Source of the DNA: Ooceraea biroi | Taxonomy: Eukaryota; Arthropoda; Insecta; Hymenoptera; Formicidae | Assembly: GCF_003672135.1 (NCBI RefSeq) | Contig: NC_039511.1 | Span: 4,738,464-4,802,463, forward strand | DNA: 64,000 bases | Direction: 5' to 3' | Part shown: piece after piece, positions 22,601 through 34,546 of the stretch | Numbering within the stretch: the stretch's first letter is position 1 | Layout of the letters: each line of letters starts with the position of its first letter | The notes under the pieces: model-generated | Database searches by the model: none | Told to the model about the DNA's origin: nothing | Seen by the model: the letters and a program-made list of their open reading frames with translations, nothing else | Program-made: the position numbers and the translations under genes

Positions 22601-22622
22601 TTAATGCACTTTTTATTGTATA
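13605..22622. other. Non-coding stretch, 9 kb
   Basis: No coding exon can be supported. Alternating AT-rich and CpG-rich sequence contains a short GA run at 14506-14522, a CTGT/CT run at 20774-20800 and GACGC x4 at 22111-22130. A few short open frames look slightly protein-like (for example minus 15599-15417 and plus 17755-17946), but I recognise no family. Confidence 0.5.
22111..22130. repeat. GACGC pentanucleotide repeat
   Basis: Four exact GACGC units in a CpG-rich stretch. Confidence 0.9.
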
Positions 22623-22793
22623 CTAGTACAACACAGGCGCGCGCTACGCGCGCGCTATTTTATTTTTCAATACTAATAATGTTTTCGAATAATAATATTC
22701 ATTTATTATTTATTATATGCACAATTATCACACTCTACCAAATTGTTAACCTCCACGCGAAGACATTTAACACGGATTTTTAAGAGTGGATTT

Positions 22794-23725
22794 GGCATAT
22801 TGCGAAGAGATTTCGACGATTGAAAATCCTTTAGATTTAGAAATGAAAAAGTTATAGAGCTTAAAAGATTTTTCTTTTCCGAGGAATTCTGTGATATTTA
22901 TGCTGTTAGTTGGCATATTGCCTAGATTCCTCGAATATTAAAAATCCTTTAAACACGCAAATGAAAAAGTTCTAGCCCTTAGAAATTTTTTCTTTTTCCG
23001 AGTAGTTCTGAGACTTTTATATTATTAATTGGCATATTGCCAAGATTTCTCGACTATTGAAAATCCTTTAGATTTAGAAATGAAAAAGTTATCGAGCTTA
23101 AAAGATTTTTCTTTTCCGAGTAGTTCTGTGATATTTATATTGTTAGTTGGCATATTGCCTATATTCCACGAATATTAAAAATCCTTTAAACACGCAAATG
23201 AAAAAGTTCTAGCCCTTAGAAGTTTTTTCTTTTCCGAGAAGTTCTGAGTTGATGATATCATTATTTTTTATATTGCCTAGAGTTCTTGATGATTTAAAAT
23301 TCGTTAAATCAATAAATGAAAAAGTTCTAGCTCTAAAACTTTTTTTCCGAGGAGTTCTGGGGCATCTATATTATTATTTGGCATATTGCCTAGATTCCTC
23401 GATGATTTAAAATTCGTTAAAACAATAAATGAAAAAGTTCTAGCCCTAAAACTTTTTTTCCGAGGAGTTCTGGGGCATCTATATTATTATTTGGCATATT
23501 GCCTAGATTCCTCGATGATTTAAAATTCGTTAAAACAATAAATGAAAAAGTTCTAGCCATTAAAATTTTTTCTTTCTCCGATGAATTCTGGGGCATCTAT
23601 ATTATTATTTGGCATATTGCCTAGAGTTCTTGATGATTTAAAATTCGTTAAATCAATAAATGAAGAAGTTCTAGCCATTAAAATTTTTTTATTTTTTCGA
23701 GGAGTTCTGGGATATTTATATTGTT
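22794..23725. repeat. Eight-unit tandem array, 113-119 bp unit
   Basis: Units start at a GGCATATTGCC-like motif at about 22794, 22912, 23031, 23149, 23267, 23380, 23493 and 23611. Each then has a CTCGAxxATTxAAAATCC/TTCGTT step, AAATGAAAAAGTTCTAG, a T-rich run and CCGAGxAGTTCTG. Units 1 and 3, and 2 and 4, resemble each other most, so an early two-unit dimer was amplified. The later units form a second homogenised group. Confidence 0.93.
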
Positions 23726-23726
23726 A

Positions 23727-23870
23727 CCAATACAACACAGGCGCGCGCTATTTTAGTTTTCAATATTAATAATGTTTTCGAATAACAATATTTATCTATT
23801 ATTTATTATAAGCACAATTATCACACCCAAATTGTTAACCTCCACGCGAAGACAGCCGCGCGATGGTAAT
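23727..23870 (-). repeat. Second copy of the Helitron-like terminal block
   Basis: It repeats the block at 22627-22770 (ACACAGGCGCGCGC, then TATTTTAGTTTTCAAT, then ATTGTTAACCTCCACGCGA) with substitutions and a shortened GC hairpin. The CTAG terminus is replaced by ATTGG, so this copy's end is degenerate. Confidence 0.85.
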
Positions 23871-24008
23871 CTAAACTGAACATAACGCACAACGCGAATA
23901 TTCGAAGTTATCAAAAGTAACAGTCCTAATCGAGATAATCAATCAGCGTTGCGGAAAAGAGGCAACAATGATTTCGATTTGATTTACCACGGCTTTTTTA
24001 AGAGTGGA

Positions 24009-24270
24009 CTAGCAACACAGGCGCACGCTACGCGCGCTATTTTATTTTTCAATATTAATATTATGACATTCTGACATTCGCAACACGAAGTTCAAGCCAC
24101 ACGAAGTTCGAGCCAAGCGAGATAACCAATCAGCGTCGCGGAAAAGAGTGCTGATGTCCTGATGTGCCCGTTGCATCTCTTGACCTTTGACTAATAAAGC
24201 TCCAATTTACGAGCGTATCCAAATTTCTAACGCGATCAAGACATCGACACCTTCCTCTCTCAATATTCGA
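24009..24270 (-). mobile_element. Third Helitron-like 3' terminus and adjoining repeat
   Basis: On the minus strand a hairpin (GCGCGCGTAGCGTGCGC) is followed by CTGTGTTG and CTAG (24012-24009), then T. The hairpin-CTAG-T layout is the same as at 22623. The element's inner part carries AACCAATCAGCGTCGCGGAA (also near 23939) and one copy of the 95-bp repeat. The far end is not defined. Confidence 0.5.
24157..24251. repeat. 95-bp dispersed repeat, copy 1
   Basis: Nearly identical to 26073-26167; three adjacent substitutions are seen. It begins TCCTGATGTGCCCGTTGC and ends CAAGACATCGACACC. On the minus strand it stays open in one frame (NLDTLVNWSFISQRSRDATG). Confidence 0.95.
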
Positions 24271-26072
24271 TAAAAAAGAACTTCACGAAGTTAACACGCT
24301 TTTTTAGAATAGAAACACGCCTTTTTTAGAATAGGATTAGTGAAATGTGTAGATGTTTAAATATTTCGACTTTATTCTTTTTAGATCTTTAAACATATCT
24401 GAAGTATTGAATTAAAGGATCTTTGCAACATGTTATTTTAATCTGTGTGAACTTGGCATCCCACTTTTAATAAATTAAGTTTTTACGTGAGAATAAACAT
24501 ATAATTATCTCTAGTTTCAAGGTTTTAGGAACTTTGAATTTTACAGGACGATTTGATTGCCAAATGAAAATGTCAGGAAAATCGTGGCAAATGAATAAAT
24601 CAATATGTAAATGCGTGTTGTTATGATGCGTTCTGAAATTCCTTTTTATCTTCTGTTACAATACTCTATTACTCTTCTCTGTTCGTTCTCTTTCTCGACG
24701 ATATCATGAAAGATTCATACTCGCAGCCTCCGCCAAATAATACATGATGCTGTTTATTGTTCGACGTTGTAATATCGTACAGTAATGGAATGCCGAAATT
24801 TTCTTGCTGTACTGTTTTACTTCCGTAGTCGAATATAACTGGCCAGAATCGATAATCGCTGATACGATGTTATGGTTCAAATTCAATTCATCGTCGTACC
24901 CCATTTTCGTGGCCGTTTTAGAGTGAAATGTCGAATCAATCGCGAGGTATGATTACTTTATCGTGTGAGAATTCAAGTACCAGGTGATTTTATAGCATAA
25001 TTATATTATTGATTAAATCTTCGCATAAGGAAATACAAAACGCACTTTTTCAGACAAATAAAAGGAAGACTTTCAGCGACACGTACGTCGAATTAATTAA
25101 TTGCATGCTCAATATTTGTATTTGAAGACTCCGATACGTCGATGAAAATAATGGCTTATATCAGATACTTTTATCGACTGCCCGTCTCTTGTTTATCTGC
25201 AATGCGGAAGAAAGCTCGAGTTGCTATCGCGAAATTAACTTTGCATTTAGCTTTTTTGCGGTTGCATTTTACTGTGAGACTGAGAGGAAGGATTCCTCAG
25301 ACTGTTTCGCTTTCAGGAAATTTAATCTTGGTACGCAATGGCTCGGATCTATATTTATATACTCACGTGTCTGTGTAGATACTCGCGGAAAAGAACGCAC
25401 GCAACGTGGAAAGTATAACCGAAGAAGGCAGCGGGAGGGAAATGCAAGAAGTAAAATTGTACCTTACACGTGTCTACCGCATTTCGAGCGATATTAAATG
25501 GAACTATTGCAACGAGCTACGAGCTCTTGAAATTAAAAGATATTTTTCTTGAAGATCTCGTGACGTGTTTGAGTGAGATACTCGTACATTACTACGTTAC
25601 TAATGTAATTAAATTATGGAAAAGGATAAATAATTCTCATAATAATTATCTGAAAAAGTCATAATTAGACCATAATATTGGATACATATAAAATTGTGAT
25701 TACAAACGATAATGGAATCATTAATGAAAGTTGAATTTTGAAAATTGAATATTGAAAATTGGAAGAGTATACCAGAACAATCCTACGAAATGTAATTAGT
25801 TAATTAAATCTAACAAACAGATAGATTTAATAATAAATTTTAATCAATCTAAGTAAGCATTTTATTGTGATACTCTTTCGTATAGTGAAGTCTGTAGACT
25901 TCACTTTCGATACTTTTATCGCTGCATGCGGTATGGAATCTTGTAGCAATGCTGATGCAACTGCACCAGCATACACTATCCATTTTGTACGCTCGTGAAA
26001 CATTAAATGCACCGTGAAAGCCCGCCAGATTATATTTGCATCTATTATCCCGTTGAGAGGTTCAGGCGCATT

Positions 26073-26167
26073 TCCTGATGTGCCCGTTGCATCTCTTGAC
26101 CTTTGACTAATAAAGCTCCAATTTACGAGCGTATCCAAATTTCTAATAGGATCAAGACATCGACACC
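26073..26167. repeat. 95-bp dispersed repeat, copy 2
   Basis: Same orientation as copy 1, 1.9 kb away. On the minus strand the open frame continues past the repeat to about 25827 (NAPEPLNGIIDANIIWRAFT and on). The sequence upstream, ATTATAGTAG, could act as a splice acceptor. I do not recognise the product. Confidence 0.95.
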
Positions 26168-29100
26168 TACTATAATTCGAAACTCGTGAAATGGCATGTT
26201 GTACGACTGTATGCGATGTGCCAGAAGTGACACATTATTCTTTAAAATACGATGTGCAAGAATTTAATATTATTTTTTATTATATAAGCGTGCTTTTGAA
26301 TCCTCACATTCTTATATTTTTAATATTTCGCATACTTGAAAATTTTATTAGAGTAATTGGACGTTCAGATTTTTGAAAACCATTGGAAAATATGTTATAT
26401 TAAATTTGTGGAATAAGTCTGAAAAAGCAAATCATTAATGGAACCAAACTGAGATTAGATTGCAAATTGGTTGACATTTCAACGAATACAAATATCTGAT
26501 TTACAGGATTCCATTTTGCCTCGAGTCGTATCAACGCCCGAAAAGCGAGGGCGTTCATCCTATTTTTTTTATAGTGAACTTTTCGCGCGAGAGCATGTCT
26601 TTGTTCCTCCTGTTTTATTTTTGATTCGTTGGAGCGATCCTACACCGAGAGTCGCATTTTTTGCACTATTCTAGCCGCTGGCATTCAAGCAGTGTGCATT
26701 TTTTTCGAGGGTTACCTTAATTAGCGCTGTCTGATCGATGTTCGTGAGATGAAAGGTTGCTCATGTTCTTCCTTTTACGATGCGCTTTGGCAATTGCAGT
26801 CTCTGAATTCTCAAAGGTCAATATTTGGTGATTCATCCACAAAGTAATACAAATTAGAATCACACTGGTTTTGTTAATTGTTTTAATGCAATAATTATTA
26901 TATTCATTGCGAATTTATTTCTGCATTTATTTGTGAAAATTCCAATTTCTCACTAATTGAAAATGCGCTATTAGATACTGTTTTAAGTAGTTTTACATGC
27001 CGGCGTATTTTTCTCTCTCCCTTTAAATTTTCTCACCAGATCTTTTAACTGTTGATTAAACCTATTTTAGACTTCAAATTTTATTCGAAAAAACTATCTT
27101 TCTATCCATATTTTGTCTCAAAATTATCATTTCCTTTCTTTTATTTGGTTAGAGGACAATGAACCGAAATCAAATGATAGCTGATTTATGATTGCTGTAT
27201 CTATAACTGAACGAAAACATTAGTAAGGTGATAAAAATATGAAAATATTGCCAAGTTACTGCGATGTCTTTTTTTATCGTCTCTCAAATTTGGAAACAAT
27301 CGTAAATCTGATTTTTTGTGTTACATGTCTTGAAAAAAGGAACATGCATATTTTGTTATTATTTCACATGATATACGTACATGTTTCTATCAATAAGACC
27401 TGTAATATTCAAATCAACATTATTAACACATGTTCGCTTAAGTATTTCTTTATATTTCCCCGCAAACATTGATTATTATTATCAGTATCGACGAAACGAC
27501 AATCAATATCAATGGTCCGGGGATCGCTTAAAAATGTCGGAGGCTAAGATGCGATAGATGGAAATAGTAATCGACGCGAACGGCTATGTTCGCCGTTATC
27601 GTAAAGGATAACTGGTCTTTACGGGTCGCAGAAACGTATAAGTGAAGCCTAGGAAATACGTTATGTCGTTCCTCCGCAGGAACATTGTCGTAAGCTTGTA
27701 CTGGCGAGTCTAACGCTGCTATCTTTTTGTTGTCGCCAGCCAATGGATCCAATTTTGCGTTGTTGAAGTATCATACATTGTCGTATCTCTAACATACATT
27801 ATATTGACAATCGCACTCGTTCGTAGTTGTGTTTTTTGCAATTGAAAATCTACCATTGCGTGCTATTTATGTAGATGTTTAAGTATTGATGTCTGCGATG
27901 CTCTGCGCATTTAATCAGTGACGTTTCCGCTTGTCTAATAATTTGCATGTTTAATTATCTACGTCACTAACTACCTACGTGCCCTGGATATCTATATACG
28001 TGTATTTACTCTCTCAATTATCCAGTCATCTATCTACGCGTCAAACTAGGTGTCCATATACGTGTATTTCCATACCGCATACCGTTATGTTGCATTCCGC
28101 ATCAAAATAATTACACATCCGTTTACAAGATTCAATTATTCATTAAAAAAAGAAGGCATGTGACATCGTTTATATTCCATATTTTCGACTAAATGATATC
28201 TTATCTGATTACAGAATTCTTGGACAAAATTATCCGAAATGAATAAAATTTTAGGATTAAAGCGCGAAAACTATCGTGCAATTAATATGTCGTGTCGGAA
28301 ATGTCACAATTAATTAATGTCTTCAGGAACGAGTGTTTAATTAGGACTATTTGCGAATGAGTGTCATGAAGGCACTTATAGCGATTATATCTCTTTATAG
28401 GTTTTAACATAAAATTAACTTTATTTAGTTATATTTATAGTTACTTGAGTATTATTTACTTATATTGTATTAAATTATATAAATATAATCGCATACATGA
28501 TTAATACGAAAGCTATCGAAATAATCATGATTGTCGCTGTATTGTGAAATTTTGTATTCAAATCTCCATGTAACTAGGCTCTGTTAACGCGTAAAAGATG
28601 AATACGCATTTACTCTGTATGTTCTATGTTTTCTAATAATACTAAACACATATTCAGTTTACATATTTAATTATAATTAAATATTGTAATATATTCTACT
28701 AGTATCAGAAAATTTAAAAGAAAAAATTTTAAAGAAGCCTAACTTGTCAACATTTAGAGAATAGTTTGGCGCCGAGTATCACGGACTTGGATATTCGAAA
28801 TTTCTGTTCGTCGGCGTTTTGGGTGGGATTCCCCGCGTGATAGGAGCGAGTTTAAAGTTCGTCCGCTGGTGAACACGAATGCCTACCCGTTATAATAGTT
28901 CGGGTGATTTAGCCCCGAGCATAAATAAGCATAAGTGCGCATTAGAGGATCCGCATGCATATAGCAGCGATGCTTAATGCGCTAACTTTTCATTGCAGAA
29001 GTTTGTACAAATAGTCGTGCACATCGGATAATTTGCGATATGATCCAAAGAAGTATGAATTCTTGTCAAGATACAAGAATTATCCGCGGGGATTATCTGT

Positions 29101-32100
29101 TTTCTTGTACGAGAGCAGCTTTATTTGCGGATAAAGTAGTTTATTTATTTCCTGATGAATTTACAAAGAATTTCACGATCATTATTACAAATATTATTAC
29201 GGTTATGAACAAAGTGATTTAAGCAAAAGAAGTCGATATCAATTTTCTCGACTGAATTGTCTTCTCTGAAATTAACGAGGATGTCAAAAATGTTGGCTCG
29301 AGTGAAGCGCAATAAATTCTTTCCGCGTAGTAATCTGGGGTTATCATGACACATAAAATCGAAAATGGGGAAGGGAAGTTTCGCCTTTGCGCGTGCGATC
29401 ATGCGAATTGAGTCAATTCATGAAACGTAATTTAACATCTTTGATAATTCGTGATGCATGAAACTTCGCTCGAAATTCGACTGCACCTTTATTTGTTCGG
29501 GATATTTTAATACGTTTATTCTTCCTACTCTCTTTTCCTATCGCACTTTATCTATTAAGCGCGCGAATTTGATTTCGCAATTTTGAGATTCAACAAATTC
29601 ATAATACGTGAATTTACGAATTCATGATATAAATTCGCAAATTTATTTTTTGTATAAAAGGTATATTTTAGTTTTATAAAATATAATATTTACCGCGCAC
29701 GCGTCTGAGTTATTTACGGGAATACCGGGTAATGTTTTATATCCGGCAATCTCATAAAAACGATTTTTCGGAAAAAATTCTTTTTATATTCGACGGTGAT
29801 TTACCGGAGTGTCAATTCTCGCTCGCACGCATCGACAAACCGCCGCGTGCCGCATCGACAAACCGCCGCGTGCCGCATAAAAAATCGCGAAAGACCGCGC
29901 GCACGAATCGTCCGTCATTGCGTTTGACGTAGCACCTGCTATACGGCCCACCACATTGTATTCCGGAATAATCCTGCAGCAGGGATATATACTCGGGGTG
30001 CTTTTATCGTTGGGGCACTTCTACCCGCGGTTTAACGCCCGTCTGCCTTGAGTTACGTTTACGGAGTCAGCGTGGCTTTATCGCCGACCTTTCCCGCGGC
30101 TTTGCTAAACGATGACACTCTTTATTACCTCCGTTCTGGCATTACGGTGTAAGGCAGCAGCCTCGCTCTGCGGGGACGACCGGGGCTGTCCGACTGGATG
30201 CTGGGCTGTACCACTGGCGACGTAGAGCCAGCTGGCCAGAAGTCGGACGCTCGGATAAATCTGCGGCGTTCGCTCGCGCGCCGTCACGACGAAGAACACG
30301 GCCTCGCCGAAATAATTCATACAAGGAATACGAACGCGGCGTTATACGCGGCGTTATTAACGCACGACAATTCGAGCTGTGAGTTAACCCGCTACCGCTT
30401 TACCGCGTTACTGTTAACACGTACACGTGCGGGATCCGCGTATTGTTCTGTAATAATAACTCCATATCTCGCAGCAGTCAAGCGTTTTGTGAGATTCTAC
30501 AGCGAACGCGGCGAACTCGCGTTTCACTCGTAGATTAGCGTAACGAAGGCAGACGCGGTCAGGGATTTGCTAACATTATGGATAGAGATCTAGCTTTTAT
30601 CACGCGGACGGAAAGACCTCAGAATTGTTTCGACAAAGGGAATCGTTTCCGATTTTTAGGGGGTGGGGGTGAAGTTGCTCTTTGTACGCGTATATACACG
30701 ACGAACGCGTTCACGTCCCGACAATTTCATTTAGAGCGGCGCTCTAGCGCGTATCTACTACCAGTTGCCGCGCGAGCGCTTTGCATCCTACTTGATTCCG
30801 CGCTTCCTTTCAACGTGGTGCCATCCATCCTATTGTTTCCCGTCGTCCGTCGGTTGCTCTCAGGCGCAACCGCGTCGCCGGGAAGTGTCTCCTCCAGGAA
30901 TAATCTCGGCCACGGTAACCTCGCTAGCAAACAGCCGACGAAAATTATTATTTTAGGACCTGTGCTAACAGTCGGTCTGCCTACCGTCGCAGTCCCATTG
31001 TGGACGAATTAATTCAACGTCAACACCAACGCCTTCCCGATATTCCATTATCATGCCAAGTCAGGCGCGATAGCGTCGCCGATAGATATATTTCGTTCGT
31101 TCGAATGCTTTGTTGATCGTCCGTCGATCGTTATCCCAAAATTGACGAGAGCGTTGACCTGTCGATTTTAACGCTTCCACACGCTTCCTGTCGCGCCAGC
31201 GAGCTAAATTTTCAACCTTGCGTCATCGTTAAATTTTTAAACCAGTTTGAACTCGTCGATTGGATTATAGATAAAGCAATTTAATCGTTGAGATGGATAA
31301 TTTACGTCAATGGCGTCTGATCTTTCAAACGTAAGGCGCGTGAAATTTCGGCAGTTCACGTTCGTTACGTTTAAATCTGCAAAGTGGAATTTTATGATGT
31401 AACGTCGTTCCTACTGGACTTTTGTTCGTGTTAACGTATTCCGCGTGGACACGAACACACGCGGACCAGGTTAATTCGTTTTTAAATGAGTTTACGGGGA
31501 AAAGTTGGCGCGTATCCGTTAACTTAGCGCGATCTACGAGTAGTTGAAACTGTCGCGTTCACCTCGCCCGTTATCGTTATCTCTCTTTGATTAACGTTTG
31601 CTTTACGAAACAATGTTTTAATTGCGTTATTTCACATAATGAGTCCGCTGGCGGCGCTCCGCGACTCAATGCTGTTGTAACTGGCTTAAGGATTTGTCGC
31701 AGCATCAATCTAGTTAACAACACGGTGATATTTTACGCTGATTTTGCCCGCTCAAATTGGATCGGATCGTTACGCACGCTTTTGTGAAGCGGCCGATAAA
31801 TCCCTAGTCTCTAGAACGTGAATGGAATCAATTATCCCGACAGTGAATACCATCATTGTAATGCACTCCGCTTGATAAAACACCCTCCCCTCATTTGCTT
31901 TATCAATGTTCCAGACACGGATACAAAGCCGATTGTCCGGAATATTTTTAATCATTTGTGATATTGCGTCGCTGTGTAGTCAAACTTTTGTGGCGTCGTG
32001 AAAGTACAGGAGACACAACGACGGACGATGAGCCACCGTTGAAGATTTTATCGGATAAAAGTGTCGAATTATGCGCTGAAAATGACTCTTGAAAGCTCCC

Positions 32101-34504
32101 GCGTATCCCTTTAAACTTAAAGTGGTCGCCGTTCAAGCTCCTCATTTTATTATGCGCCGCTTTTGTCTTGTCTCCGAACACTTATTATTTAAAGACAATG
32201 TTATAGGATCTGCTTGCTTACCCACTCAAACCGATAAACCTAGTTGAAACTCACGTTAGATATTCTCGTATATTGCGCTTTCGTATTCTTTTGACGTGTT
32301 ATATTAAATATTCCGGCAGCAAATAAGAAGAAATTTATAATATCATCTCTTAAACATAAAAACGTAGGAAAATAGTAAGTATAATAATAGTAACATAAAA
32401 TAGTAGGAATCTGAGAGTTTATTAAATTCGATAAATAGAAAATAATCAATCTTTTATTAATCTAATTGATTATGATTACGATTAATTGGAAGAAGAAGAA
32501 AAGTGTTTCATCGATCCATAAAGAAAGAATATAACACTTTAGCGTTGATTAATTTTAAATAATAATTTAGCATTGCAGCGTATTTCAAGCACATCTCGCA
32601 TGATTAAAGTAAATTTCGCATTAGTCCAGACAAATCGCCCATATATAAATCGTTAATTGTTAATTTGCACTTGCCAGTAATTTGTTTCGTTCTCATACAT
32701 CATACTTGCACATGCAAGCGAGACAGTGTATGAATCCGCGGATGGATGTGCGCGGAGAATACTAGGTCAGGCCAAATGGATTGGATTTGCCCCGTCGAGC
32801 TGGATTGTACGTGCGTTACTGCTATTGGAAGGCGGCCAATATGATACGACCCCGAAATGGGATTCAATCTGATTTCGGCTTTATTTATAGCTCCGTCTCA
32901 AGCGAGTCGATCACTCCCGATCGCAATCGCAAAATTCGCATAAAGTTCCGATGGTAATCGGTCCACTTTCACCGTGCTTTTCCTTTCACAGGTTACGAAC
33001 TCATCCCGCAAAGGAGATAAAGTCGTTCAGTGCGCCAGACGCAGCAGGTTCGCCTGCCGTAAGCTGCGTCATCGCGTGTATCTGCATCCTTAGACTCATG
33101 GATTCTGCGATCCTTAGATACTCGGCTATTCTTAGTCCAAGGTTCCCCTTATCCAATATTTGAGATGTCAAGGATTCTTCTACGTCAAACGGTAAATTTA
33201 TTTGAAAGTTTCTTTCCTACTTCGTCAAGCAAGGAAGAGTTAGCTTCCACACGATAAAAATAAAAGAAGCAGAGACGAGAAATCTTGGCGAATGTGTTAA
33301 TAGTACATCTTCCCGGTTCTCGAGATAAATTTCGCAAGATATGAGATGAAAAATGTTACCGTAAAATATGGATGTCATCCTTTAGGTTGGTCCCAGAATT
33401 TATGTTAGTCTTAGAGACATTTCAGTGTTCGCGCTTTGAACCGTGCGGATTTATTGACCCACGCGCCACGTAGCGAATCCGAATACATCCAGCTTCGTGT
33501 ACCTTTGGGGATGCTCACAACGAATTAGGTAATTTCCCTAACGATCCCTGACACCCTCCTTCATCGCAACTTCCGCCGGTCGTAGTTAGGAGGGACGTTG
33601 ATCAACGTGGTAACTTAGATGTCACGCGAAAGCTTCTCCGGTACGAAGTTTTCGTCGTTAACTGGTATTTCTCACGTATACTTCTGGAAAATTAAAGAGT
33701 GTTAGTGTACGCGCGAATTTTTAATCAATTTGAAAATCTTCGAATTTTACTTGGGATTTTATATCTTTAAGACAGTGTAGTAATTGTTCAATCATTCTGA
33801 GTTTTAATGTTTAGTATATGCACAGTATAAAAATTTCAAATTTTGAAATCTCCGCAATGCGCAATCCTGCAAAATTAAAACCGTTACTTAATATCTTTCA
33901 AGATGTTACAGATTTAGAAGCCATTGACTATAAATCCGCTATTCTTTATTGAAATTAAAAATTTGTAATATTCTTAGATTTTTAAGATGTTACATGTTAC
34001 ATGAAAAGTGATCGTAAATATTTACAGTATTCTTGAGGCGTTTCGCAACTGCTTACATTCTTAAGTATCTCGAACATGTACCCATTATATGTCTGTGCAC
34101 CCACAGCGCACATCGATATTCTGCTTGTGGCGAGTAAGGCAATAGATTCTTCTCTTCTTTGATCCTCGGTACGAGAAATCGCGAGGTCTTATTGAGAGGC
34201 CGGATAAGATTATTAATAGTCGTTTTATTGGTTCTTCCTGTTCGAAGTCAGTTGCTAATAGCGCAGCATCGCTTATCACGATAACGGAATGTCGGTGTGG
34301 TAAAGCAGATAAATTTTTGATTGAAATTCCCGGCCACCTACAATTTTAATCTTGCCGCCGGTGCCCGCACGTGTTTCGCATTCCGCGGAATTGTTCGTTA
34401 ACTTTATCTAAAGTTGCAAATCTACGCAGAGGAAAAGAGCAGCTCCCGGAAATATTTCATCACGTGTGTGTATTATTCCTCTCTTGGACGAGAATAAAAA
34501 AAAG

Positions 34505-34508
<4 letters not shown>
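26168..34508. other. Non-coding stretch, 8 kb
   Basis: No exon supported. AT-rich to about 29.7 kb, then CpG-rich at 29.8-31.1 kb with open frames on both strands, then mixed. A 23-bp exact duplication at 29829-29874 is the clearest structure. Confidence 0.45.
29829..29874. repeat. Exact 23-bp tandem duplication
   Basis: Two identical 23-bp units starting GCATCGACAAACCGCCGCG, at 29829-29851 and 29852-29874, in a GC-rich block. Confidence 0.95.

Positions 34509-34542
<34 letters not shown>
34509..34542. repeat. (AG)17 microsatellite
   Basis: A pure AG run, a possible GAGA-factor binding tract but with no gene start recognised nearby. Confidence 0.97.

Positions 34543-34546
<4 letters not shown>

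Larger units (their letters stand above)
22623..23870 (-). mobile_element. Helitron-like element, minus orientation, with internal tandem array
   Basis: Read on the minus strand, a GC hairpin (GCGCGCG-CGTA-GCGCGC type) is followed about 10 bases later by CTAG (22626-22623) and then T. This fits a Helitron 3' end (hairpin, CTRR, insertion between A and T). The terminal ~140 bases recur at 23727-23870. The ~118-bp tandem array lies between the two copies. The 5' TC end was not identified, so the right boundary is provisional. No Rep/helicase frame is present. Confidence 0.5.

Noticed and set aside
25885..25904. A 20-bp palindrome (GTGAAGTCTGTAGACTTCAC)
   Set aside because: Isolated and short, with no neighbouring gene start or repeat family to give it meaning.
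27528..27752. A minus-strand frame with acidic/charged content (DSPVQAYDNVPAEE)
   Set aside because: Possible exon, but I could not match it to a family or find consistent neighbouring exons.
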